Shown: positions 43,099 through 51,644 of the stretch, one piece after another
Position numbering within the stretch: the first letter of the stretch is position 1
How the letters are laid out: each line of letters starts with the position of its first letter
NCBI GenBank assembly: GCA_023229175.1
Contig: JALNZV010000002.1
Span: 124,001 to 188,000 of the forward strand
Length of the DNA stretch: 64,000 bases
DNA from: Tissierellaceae bacterium
GTDB taxonomy: Bacteria; Bacillota; Clostridia; Tissierellales; Tissierellaceae
Reading direction: 5' to 3'
Program-made: the position numbers and the translations under genes
The notes under the pieces: model-generated
What the model saw: the letters and a program-made list of their open reading frames with translations, nothing else
What the model was told of the DNA's origin: nothing
Database searches by the model: none

Positions 43099-44322
43099 TT
43101 AACGCTTGTTTAATTTTATATTTATAATTTGAGGGTTAACCTCTTTAACTACTATGCCTTCTGGTATGTTAAAGCTCGGCGTCACCCAGTATTCTCCTTC
43201 ACCAAATAAGTTCAAATCTATATAAGGTTCTAAGTCTTCTTTTGTTAATTCATCCATGACTTCCCTATTGCCCTTTACTACTAGTTTTACTGTCTTCAAA
43301 AGGTCCTCCCTGTCTATGCTCAATTCCTGCTCCAGATTTTTAATATTTATTTCCTCTAGAGTGTATTCAAATGTATCAGTTGCCGTTTCCTCTATATTTA
43401 CGTAAATAGTTACCCTCTCATTGGGATTTACTAAGGAAACATTTGGAGGCAAATCCAATTCCACTTCCATGCTTGGATTTTCTATTAGTGTATTTATATC
43501 TATTGATTTTGTCTGTACTGAGGACAAATTCGATATGCCATTGTCGCCTTTGAGGGCTATTTGGCTCGGATAAATTACCACATCTGCAATTTCATAGTTA
43601 TCTGGTAGATGGTTTTCAGTCCTAAGCTCTATGGGAATTGTGGCAGTTTTATATACAGGTACTACAAGATCAATTACTTTAGGCTCATATTCCACTCCCC
43701 GAACGTCATTCCCTTCGTCGTCTAAAAGCTTAATAGGCACCGTTAGATACCCGCTTTCTTTTCTCCCTGTTAAATCTACTACAGCAACTACTTCTGCAAC
43801 TTCATTGACCCAAGATCTTGGTCCTTTAAGCATTACGGTCTGAGACTTCGTAGTGATGGCACCTTGTATATAGTTGGAATCCAAGCTCCCAATAGCCTTT
43901 ATGGTTATGGACTTATCTCTATCTATTAATTTATCAAAGGTAAATAGTATTTCACTAGGCTCGTACCTTTCAATACGCAAATCTGGAAAATCTTCTAAAA
44001 ACACGTTTACTGGAACCTTTACTTGCCCCTCTACATATCCACTTAGGTCAACGCTGGCCTTTATATATTTAGATGCGTTTTGCATAAGTTTTGCCATTTC
44101 TGTCTTTCTACCGTTTACCCTAACGGTTATTGTGGCCTCTTCAGGCTCCATTAACATAAGCCCTTGCCTTTCTAAAGCACTAAGGTTTGTAAAAGCTACA
44201 CTTACGTTTTTGAAGTTTTCTGGCATATCTGGATTGACTTCACTCATAACATAGCTCCACAGGATAAAAGCTATAATAAGAGCAAAGACTTTTAAAGTTA
44301 AATCATTCTTCTCCTTGCTCAT
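43099..44322 (-). CDS. cdaR: YbbR-domain protein CdaR, regulator of CdaA
   Basis: A 407-residue protein with one N-terminal membrane helix (LTLKVFALIIAFILWSYVMS) and about four extracytoplasmic YbbR repeats, each with strand patterns such as VTVRVNGRKTEMAKL, QTVMLKGPRSWVNEVAEV and QIALKGDNGISNL. CdaR modulates the diadenylate cyclase CdaA. It overlaps cdaA by 20 nt. In many Bacillota glmM follows; here buk follows. Confidence 0.93.
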   Translation of the reverse strand: MSKEKNDLTLKVFALIIAFILWSYVMSEVNPDMPENFKNVSVAFTNLSALERQGLMLMEPEEATITVRVNGRKTEMAKLMQNASKYIKASVDLSGYVEGQVKVPVNVFLEDFPDLRIERYEPSEILFTFDKLIDRDKSITIKAIGSLDSNYIQGAITTKSQTVMLKGPRSWVNEVAEVVAVVDLTGRKESGYLTVPIKLLDDEGNDVRGVEYEPKVIDLVVPVYKTATIPIELRTENHLPDNYEIADVVIYPSQIALKGDNGISNLSSVQTKSIDINTLIENPSMEVELDLPPNVSLVNPNERVTIYVNIEETATDTFEYTLEEINIKNLEQELSIDREDLLKTVKLVVKGNREVMDELTKEDLEPYIDLNLFGEGEYWVTPSFNIPEGIVVKEVNPQIINIKLNKR

Positions 44323-45142
44323 CTTTTCTCCTCCATCTAGTCATAAATGTTGGTGCGGAATCCTTGGATTTGTACATATCCATAAGTATCTGTTTTAGTG
44401 TCTTGGCATCTAAATGCCTAGCTAAGCTGCCATTTTCGGCAATAGAAATAGAACCAGTCTCTTCGGATACAATAATTGAAAGGCTATCGGATCTTTCCGA
44501 TATTCCTAAAGCTGCCCTGTGTCTAGTACCCAATTCCTTACTGAGATTCATATTATCTGTAAGGGGTAAGAAACAAGCTGCTGCTTTTATTGTATCTTCC
44601 TTAATAACAACGGCTCCATCGTGTAAAGGTGTATTCGGAATAAATATGTTTATAAGTAAATTACTGGATACTGTACCATTTATTATGGTACCTGTCTCCA
44701 CTACTTCATTTAGGCCTGTTTCTCTTTCTAAAACTATTAAGGCCCCAATCTTTTGTCTTGAAAGTGAGGCACATGCCTCCACAATTTCGTCTACTGTCTT
44801 AGATAGACTTTCTCCTTTGATTTCTAAAAAGGATTTTGTGAAAAAACTGGACCTGCCAATGTACTCCAGACCTCTTCGGAGTTCTGGCTGAAATACAATC
44901 AAGATGGCTATTACTCCTACTGTCATGGTATTCCTTAAAATCCAATTAATTGTATACAATTCTAACCATCCGTCTGCAGTGATTTTTTCGAAAACAAAAA
45001 TCACAAAAATACCTTTTATCAGCTGTTCTGCTCTAGTTTCTCTAATTAGTTTGAACACTTTATAAAAGGCCAAGGCGACAATGATAATGTCTACAATATC
45101 CCTTATTCTCATATTTGAAAATAATCCCCTAAAGAATTCCAA
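44303..45142 (-). CDS. cdaA: Membrane diadenylate cyclase CdaA
   Basis: A 279-residue protein with three N-terminal membrane helices (for example VDIIIVALAFYKVFKLI and TMTVGVIAILIVFQPEL) and a DisA_N cyclase domain with NTPLHDGAVVIKED and GTRHRAALGISERSD, the DGA and RHR motifs. It makes c-di-AMP from two ATP. First gene of the minus-strand run extending to 36704. A c-di-AMP riboswitch is located just past the end of that run. Confidence 0.97.
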   Translation of the reverse strand: MEFFRGLFSNMRIRDIVDIIIVALAFYKVFKLIRETRAEQLIKGIFVIFVFEKITADGWLELYTINWILRNTMTVGVIAILIVFQPELRRGLEYIGRSSFFTKSFLEIKGESLSKTVDEIVEACASLSRQKIGALIVLERETGLNEVVETGTIINGTVSSNLLINIFIPNTPLHDGAVVIKEDTIKAAACFLPLTDNMNLSKELGTRHRAALGISERSDSLSIIVSEETGSISIAENGSLARHLDAKTLKQILMDMYKSKDSAPTFMTRWRRKDEQGEE

Positions 45143-45233
45143 GGTCTACCACACCCTATTTGTATTTTTACTACTAATAGTATTATATAATAGTTTCAAC
45201 TTATTTTGTACTAATAAATTCGATATACAAAAT

Positions 45234-46469
45234 TTAATTTAATTCTGAATATAAGGAGTTTTCAGTCACCTTCTCTATTGTGTCTTCATAAGATTTTTCT
45301 AATCTTCGTATAATTGAGGTGTAAGTGCTTGAGTTTTCTTCCAAAATATCCTCAATAGGAAGTATTTCATAATTCACTTTATTTCCCTCTCTATATTTAT
45401 ATACCCATGTTGGTATAAAATGAATATCTTTAATTGCCGTTTCACTTTTTATTAAATCCTTTTCTATTTCTATTTCAACCATTAATCCGTCTTCTGTATA
45501 TGAATTGCCCATGGTATCCTGTCTCTGATTTGAAATGAAATTTCCCAGGGAATATATTATAAACTTTTCTTTTCCATCTCTTTCCACTATTTGTGAACCT
45601 TGTATGACGTGTGGATGGCTTCCCAGTACTATATCGCCGCCCCAATCTATTATCTTTTCACCTAAATCTATTTGAGAGACATGGGCTTTCCTTTGGTATT
45701 CATTTCCCCAATGGATAGATACGACTACAAGATCTGTGCCTATTTCTCTAGCATTTTCTATATCCAATTTAATTCTTCCTTCATCTATGAGGTTTATCAT
45801 ATAAGACAATTCTTCTTCAGTAAGCAAAGAATCAAGGCCGTTTAGTCCATATGTATAGGACAAGAAGCCTATTTTTATATTATTTATTTCCTTCACTAAG
45901 ATTTGATTGTCATCTCTGTTTTTGTACGTTCCAATATTTATCATACTGTATTGGTGAATACTATCTATTGTATCGATTATGCCCTTTTTCCCCTGATCTA
46001 GACAATGGTTATTGGCAGTGGACAGTATGTCAAATCCCGCATCCCCGATTGCAGATAGGGTTTCTTTTGGAGTGTTAAATCTAGGGAAGCCTGAGTATTC
46101 CCGATCTGCTCTTGTGACTGTTTCAAAGTTTCCTATGGCTATATCTGCATTTTCTATATAGGGCTTTACATGTTTAAAAAAAGGAGCATAGTCATATGTA
46201 TTTTCTCCATTGTCGTAGGCAGCCCTATTTTGAGGCATGTGAAACATTAAGTCCCCTACTGCCAATAGTTTTGCTTTGGCAAGAGTTTCCTTGTCTTCTA
46301 GCTCCGTCTCTAGGTGCTCGTCATCTTTATTTACCAATAAATTTTCTTCAATATATGTTGCTTCCTCGTTAGGCTCATTATCTACGGGGATTGCAAGATG
46401 CCTTGTCAGACCAAGGGCAAATACAAATATAACCAAGGACAGCATAGGAACAAAATACTTTTTTTTCAC
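45234..46469 (-). CDS. CapA/PgsA-like metallophosphatase-fold protein
   Basis: A 411-residue protein with a membrane anchor (YFVPMLSLVIFVFALGLT) and a CapA domain: VGDLMFHMPQN, IGNFETVTRADREYSGFPRF, STANNHCLDQGKKGI, VVSIHWGNEYQ and LGSHPHVIQGSQ. CapA-type proteins take part in poly-gamma-glutamate or other wall polymer metabolism. No capBC genes are near. The start is a GTG at 46469 with GGAGG upstream. Confidence 0.88.
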   Translation of the reverse strand: MKKKYFVPMLSLVIFVFALGLTRHLAIPVDNEPNEEATYIEENLLVNKDDEHLETELEDKETLAKAKLLAVGDLMFHMPQNRAAYDNGENTYDYAPFFKHVKPYIENADIAIGNFETVTRADREYSGFPRFNTPKETLSAIGDAGFDILSTANNHCLDQGKKGIIDTIDSIHQYSMINIGTYKNRDDNQILVKEINNIKIGFLSYTYGLNGLDSLLTEEELSYMINLIDEGRIKLDIENAREIGTDLVVVSIHWGNEYQRKAHVSQIDLGEKIIDWGGDIVLGSHPHVIQGSQIVERDGKEKFIIYSLGNFISNQRQDTMGNSYTEDGLMVEIEIEKDLIKSETAIKDIHFIPTWVYKYREGNKVNYEILPIEDILEENSSTYTSIIRRLEKSYEDTIEKVTENSLYSELN

Positions 46470-46483
46470 AGTTTATTTCCTCC

Positions 46484-46521
46484 ATAAAATAATGGTAGAG
46501 TTTCCTCTACCATTATTTTAT
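46484..46521 (-). terminator. Terminator of the prsW gene
   Basis: A perfect 17-bp stem (46484-46500 with 46505-46521) with a 4-nt loop. It directly precedes the SD of the CapA-like gene. Confidence 0.85.
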
Positions 46522-46547
46522 ATCTTATTAAGTTATTATACAACAGC

Positions 46548-47252
46548 TTATTCTTTCTCCTTTAATCCTATGACCTTGTTTCTCGAGTCGTAAATAAAAT
46601 GGGCCAATTTTCTTTGGTTTAAAACCCATAAAAATATTACATAGGGTACAAATATTAAGGTCAACTGGGGTATTTCTGCCATGAGTATAAAATCGAATAT
46701 GCCGTGCATAATAATTGGCATATAGAGGGACTTTCTCATGTTTCTTCTCTTTCTATCTATATTTGTATCGAACTTTGCAAGGGAAAGGTAGTAGCCCATG
46801 GTAATCCCAAAAACAGCGTGGGCTGGTACTGAAAATATGCCTCTGTATAGGCCGATAAATGGGTTGTTTGTATATCTAAATGCCACATATATTATGTTTT
46901 CTACGGTAGCAAAACCCATGGTAGCAAATACAGAATATACGATACCGTCTAATTTCTCGTCAAAATATTTCGTTTTATAAGGATACCTAAGGACCACTTG
47001 CCTTTTGAAAAACTCTTCTGTTGTACCTGCAACTATAAAAGCATTATAAAATGCTCCAAGAGTACCGGGAAATACATTTAGAGATATGAGTATCTCCTCC
47101 ACTATAATTGAGGGAATAACTACAAGTGCCCCTAGGACATATGTCAAAAACAGTATCTCTATAGGTTCCTTATCGTGCCTATCGCTAAGATAAACACCTA
47201 GAATAATAATGGCTGCAGGTATTATGGCAATGATTAAAAGTCTAAGTTCCAA
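46548..47252 (-). CDS. PrsW-family intramembrane protease
   Basis: About 234 residues with seven or eight membrane segments and the glutamate motif AGTTEEFFKRQVV plus HAVFGITMGYY and HGIFDFIL, the conserved residues of PrsW/CPBP-like glutamic proteases. PrsW cleaves anti-sigma factors in response to envelope stress. The likely start is the TTG at 47252 with AGGAG 8 nt upstream; the longer frame from 47309 would add residues overlapping a terminator. Confidence 0.85.
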   Translation of the reverse strand: MELRLLIIAIIPAAIIILGVYLSDRHDKEPIEILFLTYVLGALVVIPSIIVEEILISLNVFPGTLGAFYNAFIVAGTTEEFFKRQVVLRYPYKTKYFDEKLDGIVYSVFATMGFATVENIIYVAFRYTNNPFIGLYRGIFSVPAHAVFGITMGYYLSLAKFDTNIDRKRRNMRKSLYMPIIMHGIFDFILMAEIPQLTLIFVPYVIFLWVLNQRKLAHFIYDSRNKVIGLKEKE

Positions 47253-47290
47253 GTAATTACCTCCTAATCTTTTCTTTAGTTTGCCATAAA

Positions 47291-47321
47291 AATAAAAAAA
47301 TAAACCCAATATGGATTTATT
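47291..47321 (-). terminator. Terminator of the DUF5317-like gene
   Basis: A 9-bp stem with one mismatch (47299-47307 with 47313-47321) followed on the minus strand by T-run. It is a few bases after the stop at 47326. Confidence 0.6.
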
Positions 47322-47325
47322 ATTT

Positions 47326-47922
47326 TTAAGGTGTTTCAGTCATTTTGCATTGTATTAAATAAAATATACCTGCAGATATAAGTATATCTCCTAGGCTGAT
47401 GACATTTGACAGTGGACCAGGCAATGGGATAATATCGCATAATAAGACTAATTTAGTAGATTTGTCCATAAGGGTATGGGTCAATATTCTTCCTTCATCT
47501 AACAGAGATATCTTGGTATAAAGATTGGCGAGCCGCAAGGCATTTATGGATACAGGCATTTTCCCTCCGTTTAGTAAAATAGGAAGGAAGTTCGATATTG
47601 AGCCCAGTAAGGCTATTCTAAATCCACTTTCACTCCAGTTAAAAGCCAAGGCAGTTATAAAGAGAAGATATATAAGTAGGTGAATATAGGGAAAGTTTCG
47701 GATTATATAAACTCCTATTTGCCCATTAGCTTTTGCGGCGAGCAAAAGCGAAAGGATTTGTATGGAAAACGATAAGGCCAACAAATACCACTTTTTAATA
47801 TATAAATTTGTCAAGTTATATAGTTTCCCTCCCCTTAATTTTCCAAAAAGGAGAGCTAAAAAAAGAGTTATGGTCATCAAAATAAACACCCCTAGGAATG
47901 ATATGTCAATATATTTTATCAT
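47326..47922 (-). CDS. DUF5317-like membrane protein
   Basis: A 198-residue protein with five or six hydrophobic segments and the signature-like stretch SNFLPILLNGGKMPVSINAL (about 112-131). Its function is unknown. It is followed by the prsW gene on the same strand. The call rests on the NGGxMPV motif and topology. Confidence 0.7.
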   Translation of the reverse strand: MIKYIDISFLGVFILMTITLFLALLFGKLRGGKLYNLTNLYIKKWYLLALSFSIQILSLLLAAKANGQIGVYIIRNFPYIHLLIYLLFITALAFNWSESGFRIALLGSISNFLPILLNGGKMPVSINALRLANLYTKISLLDEGRILTHTLMDKSTKLVLLCDIIPLPGPLSNVISLGDILISAGIFYLIQCKMTETP

Positions 47923-47970
47923 ATTCTAGGGATTTTGACACTATTTAGAAGTTATCCACAATTTCCAACA

Positions 47971-48009
47971 AAAATGAGCCAGCGAGAACCGTCCCCGCTG
48001 GCTCATTTT
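47971..48009 (-). terminator. Terminator of rubrerythrin with AGAACCGTCCC loop
   Basis: A 14-bp perfect stem (47971-47984 with 47996-48009) encloses an 11-nt loop AGAACCGTCCC (plus-strand sense). The rubrerythrin stop codon is in the upper arm. Confidence 0.85.
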
Positions 48010-48553
48010 AGTATTCTACAAATACTTCTTTCTTTGCTTTACAAAGAGGGCAATTGTCTTCTTCGCCAGTCAATGTGATATAACCACATACTGGGCAAAG
48101 AGATACTACTTTTGCCTCTAGGTCCTTTCCTGCATCTACTGCTTCTTTTGCTTTGGTGAATAAATCTGCATGGACTTTTTCTGCTTCTATGGCAAATCTC
48201 ATGGCCGATATTGCTTCTTTCTCCCCTTGCATTTCTGCTACTGCTATGTAAGCGGGATACATTTGATTTACTTCATGTAATTCACCATTTATTGCACCTT
48301 GTAAATTGTCAGATGTTGTACCAAATCCAAAGCCTGCCCCCGAGGCTACTAGGAAATCTCCTACCTCATCTTTTAATGCTTTGAAATGCAGTGTAGCATG
48401 AACCTCTTCTGCATCTGAAGTAGCCATAAATAGCCTAGCTACTGTTGGAAAGCCATCTTTTTTTGCTTTATCCCCCCATATTCTATATCTCATATGGGCT
48501 TGTGATTCCCCACCAAAAGCAGATCTTAAGTTTTCAGCTGTCATTGCGTTCAT
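48008..48553 (-). CDS. rbr: Rubrerythrin
   Basis: A 181-residue protein with an N-terminal ferritin-like diiron domain (FGGESQAHMRYRIW, SDAEEVHATLHFKAL, EGEKEAIS-like EMQGEKEAISAMRFAIEAE) and a C-terminal rubredoxin knuckle pair (CPVCGYIT and CPLCKAKKE). It reduces hydrogen peroxide with electrons from rubredoxin (16148) in anaerobes. Monocistronic. Confidence 0.97.
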   Translation of the reverse strand: MNAMTAENLRSAFGGESQAHMRYRIWGDKAKKDGFPTVARLFMATSDAEEVHATLHFKALKDEVGDFLVASGAGFGFGTTSDNLQGAINGELHEVNQMYPAYIAVAEMQGEKEAISAMRFAIEAEKVHADLFTKAKEAVDAGKDLEAKVVSLCPVCGYITLTGEEDNCPLCKAKKEVFVEY

Positions 48554-48647
48554 ATAATTTTCCTCCCTTTTTTTATTTGATTAACTAATCAATTTTATAT
48601 TTACCCAATTTTTTATTGAAATAACAAAAAAATCATAATTGTAATTG

Positions 48648-49301
48648 TTACTTTTTAAATACTCTGTATAATATTGTAATTACTTCTTCTCTCGTAGCTA
48701 AGTTCTTTGGATTGGTCCCATCTGTTATCTTTTCATCTATTGCCCAATCCCATGCATCTTTGGCCCAGGCAGATGGTTCGCCTATGTTTTTCGCCTCCTG
48801 GATTAATTTTTCTTTTTCCAGGGATGTACCTGGACAAGTCTTGTTAGCGTTTTTATTATCTCTATGGAATACTATGCTCTTTTCGCCGTATTTGTCTATA
48901 AAGTATTTCATCAATTTCAAAATTTCTTGTTTCTGCTCTCCCTCTAGTTTATCGTATCCAAGGTCATTTTCTACTCCTGTTCCTGGTATATCAAAGTTTC
49001 CGACCATTTCCACCGCCAATGCACCAGAGTTCCAACCTGATATAGATGCCGGTGTTTTATAAAAAGGCCTTCCAGAAAGCCATCTTCCATCGGGAAATAA
49101 GGTCAAATGCTGCCCAATATCTGCCCATTTATTTATTTTTGTGTGATAATCTTTCATTGCCTGCTGCATTGACATGTGATTATTTCCTTTAAATGAGCTA
49201 TGAGCTGGTTTCCAGGTATGATGTATGTGAAACTGTGAAAACTTATATTTTTCGAGTTCTTTTATTAACTCCGCAATTGTATAAAATCTAAAGTCATCCA
49301 A
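48648..49301 (-). CDS. N-acetylmuramoyl-L-alanine amidase (Amidase_2) with SLH-like tail
   Basis: A 217-residue protein: the amidase domain has FHIHHTWKPAHSSF, ALAVEMVGNFDIPG, FHRDNKNANKTCPGTSLEKE (His and Cys zinc-site positions), followed by a single SLH-like repeat (PSAWAKDAWDWAIDEKITDG, LATREEVITILYRVF). No signal peptide is visible, as in phage endolysins, and an SLH-like tail is common in such enzymes of clostridia. It could be a prophage remnant or a sporulation lytic enzyme; no phage gene is adjacent. Confidence 0.8.
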   Translation of the reverse strand: MDDFRFYTIAELIKELEKYKFSQFHIHHTWKPAHSSFKGNNHMSMQQAMKDYHTKINKWADIGQHLTLFPDGRWLSGRPFYKTPASISGWNSGALAVEMVGNFDIPGTGVENDLGYDKLEGEQKQEILKLMKYFIDKYGEKSIVFHRDNKNANKTCPGTSLEKEKLIQEAKNIGEPSAWAKDAWDWAIDEKITDGTNPKNLATREEVITILYRVFKK

Positions 49302-49471
49302 AATATTCCTCCTTTTTTAAAAAAATTATAAATCCCATATAATCATTATATAAAAAATTTGAATTTTTTTTACTAATTTGTATAATATTACATGGTTATT
49401 AAATGTTTTTCTACACATAATACTACTACACCAAAGTTTTACAAAATTATTTTTTAGAAAGGAGATTTATA

Positions 49472-49753
49472 ATGGCTAACAATAATTCTGGTAGCAAGAG
49501 AGTTCTTGTCCCTGAGGCACGACATGCTCTTAACCAAATGAAATTAGAAATAGCAAATGAATTGGGAATGTCAAATTACGATTCAATGGATAAAGGTACT
49601 TTGACATCCAGAGAAAATGGTTATGTTGGTGGAAATATCACTAGAAACTTAGTTAGAATGGCACAAGAAAATTTAGGTAAAACAGGTGGCACTGGCCAAG
49701 TAGAAGATATAGTTACACCTAATAACTCTGGTGGCACAAATTCATTTAGATAA
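49472..49753 (+). CDS. Alpha/beta-type small acid-soluble spore protein
   Basis: A 93-residue protein with VPEARHALNQMKLEIANELG, the first conserved block and GPR-protease site, and GNITRNLVRMAQENLG, the second. These proteins coat DNA in the spore and protect it from UV. An AAAGGAG SD is upstream. The C-terminus has an unusual extra Asn/Gly/Thr-rich tail of about 20 residues. The gene shows the organism can form endospores or recently could. Confidence 0.95.
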   Translation: MANNNSGSKRVLVPEARHALNQMKLEIANELGMSNYDSMDKGTLTSRENGYVGGNITRNLVRMAQENLGKTGGTGQVEDIVTPNNSGGTNSFR

Positions 49754-49760
49754 TTGATTA

Positions 49761-49792
49761 TAAAAAGATAGGTCTTTTGACCTATCTTTTTA
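49761..49792. terminator. Bidirectional terminator between spore protein and ferritin genes
   Basis: A 14-bp perfect stem (49761-49774 with 49779-49792) with a TTTT loop; the ferritin stop at 49790 is inside the second arm. Confidence 0.85.
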
Positions 49793-50275
49793 TCTTTGTC
49801 CCAATTCTTTGTCTAGTAAATACAATCCTTGGAAATTATCTTTTATCCCCTCTAGTTTAAATATGATATCTTTCATACTGTTTTCTTCTTCCAATTGTTC
49901 TTCAATGAACCATTGGAGAAATTGCACTGTTGGATATGATTTTTCTTCTAAAGCCATTTCCAATATGTTGTTAATTTTCGATGTAACTAATTTTTCGTGT
50001 TTAAGAGCTATTTCAAAAGCTTCAAGAAATGAACTATAATCATTTTTTGGCTCTTCAATAGCTTGTGCCCTTACCCTTCCATCCATATCGTTGATAAATT
50101 CATAAAATTTCATGGCGTGTTCGTATTCCTCTTTTGCCTGTTCAATGAAAAAATGTGCAAATCCATTCATGTTTTCATCTGAACAATAGGCCGCCATAGC
50201 CATATACACGTATCCTGACGATAATTCAAAGTTAAATTGATCGTTTAATGCATTTAATAATTTTTCAGTTGCCAT
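49790..50275 (-). CDS. Ferritin
   Basis: A 161-residue non-heme ferritin with the diiron ligands in LSSGYVYMAMAAYCSDEN and QAKEEYEHAMKFYEFI and the Glu in FIEEQLEEENSM. It oxidises and stores iron in a 24-mer cage. Single gene with its own SD; ends in the shared terminator. Confidence 0.95.
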   Translation of the reverse strand: MATEKLLNALNDQFNFELSSGYVYMAMAAYCSDENMNGFAHFFIEQAKEEYEHAMKFYEFINDMDGRVRAQAIEEPKNDYSSFLEAFEIALKHEKLVTSKINNILEMALEEKSYPTVQFLQWFIEEQLEEENSMKDIIFKLEGIKDNFQGLYLLDKELGQR

Positions 50276-50368
50276 ATTATTCCTCCTATAAGTTTAGTTG
50301 TATAAATAATAAAAGTTTCGTCTTTTACACTTCTATATTACCCTCAGATATAAAGTCTAATCACAATT

Positions 50369-51088
50369 TTATTCCATCAATACAATACCTAAACTCTCGT
50401 ATATATTTGCCGTAATTCTGTCTGTAAGGGAAATATTGTTATCCTTTAAATGTTTAATTAGTGCAGTCTTCATGCCTTCGCCGTAAATTCCATCTAGGCC
50501 TCCATCATAATATCCATTTTGCTTTAATCTTTTTTGGACTTCCAGCACGTCAGCCCCTCTGTCTCCAGGTCTTAATTCCCTATATCCTTGGCCCATGGGA
50601 CCATAAATTCCATTGGTTATTAATACTAAGGTATTGTAATCCACTAAGGAATACAGCTCCTCTACATCTTCATTTCTCATGCGGATACAACCTGCCGACA
50701 AATTGCCACCTATGCTACCGGGCCTATTTGTGCCATGAATCCCATATATACCCCAAGGTACATTTATGCCCATCCACCTAGTTCCAAAGCCCTCACCCCA
50801 TTTGGCTTTTTCCACTATTTTAAATGTCCCCAGGGGGGTTGGCGAACTGATTTTTCCTGTGGCGATGGGATAAGATTTTACGATTTCTTCATTTTTTCTG
50901 TCTATTAATTTCAATTGTTTTCTGTCTACCTCTATGTGGACTGTATAGCTTTGGGGTTTTTCTTTTATATATACGTCCTTAGAGCTGATTCTTTTATCCA
51001 TGGAAATCTTGATTATGTAGTTTCCCGAAACTAAAAAAAACAATATTAAAAAAAATATAAAATATATCATATAGGTATTTCTGTTCAT
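50369..51088 (-). CDS. L,D-transpeptidase (YkuD) with peptidoglycan-binding domain
   Basis: A 239-residue protein with an N-terminal signal anchor (YMIYFIFFLILFFLVSGNYI), a YkuD domain (GIHGTNRPGSIGGNLSAGCI; catalytic Cys in SAGCIRM near 150) and a C-terminal PG_binding_1 domain (RELRPGDRGADVLEVQKRL). It makes 3-3 cross-links in peptidoglycan or links proteins to it. A possible sporulation role is suggested by the neighbourhood, but is not proven. Confidence 0.93.
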   Translation of the reverse strand: MNRNTYMIYFIFFLILFFLVSGNYIIKISMDKRISSKDVYIKEKPQSYTVHIEVDRKQLKLIDRKNEEIVKSYPIATGKISSPTPLGTFKIVEKAKWGEGFGTRWMGINVPWGIYGIHGTNRPGSIGGNLSAGCIRMRNEDVEELYSLVDYNTLVLITNGIYGPMGQGYRELRPGDRGADVLEVQKRLKQNGYYDGGLDGIYGEGMKTALIKHLKDNNISLTDRITANIYESLGIVLME

Positions 51089-51127
51089 GCCATCCCTCCC
51101 ATATATATTATGCAGGAGGGTTTGAAA

Positions 51128-51412
51128 TTATAAATCTGGATTGTAAAATTGATAGATGCTGTATATGGATATGTTTTCTTCGCATAACAATCTGATTATG
51201 CTAGGTATTTGCTGAGTTGTAATATTTAATTCAATCCCATTGTATTTTAAGATTATATCATTTAGTCCAATTAATCCTGAGTTTTGAAGTATGTCTATTA
51301 TCCTATTTTCTACAGAAGGTATATTCATGCCTCCCAGTGAGAAAAACACCTTTCTCTTTTCCTCTGTATAATCCTGTGGGTTTAATTTACTTATCAACAT
51401 AATCTTGTTCAT
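51128..51412 (-). CDS. Hypothetical protein, 94 residues
   Basis: I do not recognise this protein. It begins MNKIMLISKLNPQDYTEEKR, lacks membrane segments and cysteine metal sites except one Cys, and ends with YSIYQFYNPDL. Its residue pattern is mixed alpha/beta with an Ile-rich second half. It is transcribed toward the L,D-transpeptidase gene, 39 nt from it, and may share its promoter. A start codon with an upstream SD-like GGAG supports translation. Confidence 0.6.
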   Translation of the reverse strand: MNKIMLISKLNPQDYTEEKRKVFFSLGGMNIPSVENRIIDILQNSGLIGLNDIILKYNGIELNITTQQIPSIIRLLCEENISIYSIYQFYNPDL

Positions 51413-51600
51413 TGCCCTACTCCTTTATATTTATTAAATATCTTTTCATTCGTCATTCTTTTTTTATTTACCCATTATATTAATATAAAAAACATATAAT
51501 TAATTTTCTACCTTATTAGGTCAAAATAATTGTCCCTAAAATGTTCGCTTAAGAGTTTTTATTGTTTTAAGATATATTGTATTTTGATTTTTTATTCATG

Positions 51601-51609
51601 TGTTATAAT
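51601..51609 (+). promoter_or_regulatory. Extended -10 promoter for the Crp/Fnr gene
   Basis: TG-T-TATAAT is a perfect extended -10 element 36 nt before the GTG start. No good -35 is at the right distance, as is usual for extended -10 promoters. Confidence 0.55.
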
Positions 51610-51644
51610 TAATAGTGTGATTTTGTTTTTGAAAGGAGATTTGT

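Noticed and set aside
48648..49301. Second prophage around the amidase gene
   Set aside because: No holin, integrase or structural genes next to it; rubrerythrin and a spore gene flank it.
49360..49400. Sigma-G promoter before the spore protein gene
   Set aside because: TGAATT and CATGGTTA are present but 15 nt apart, too close for a confident call.
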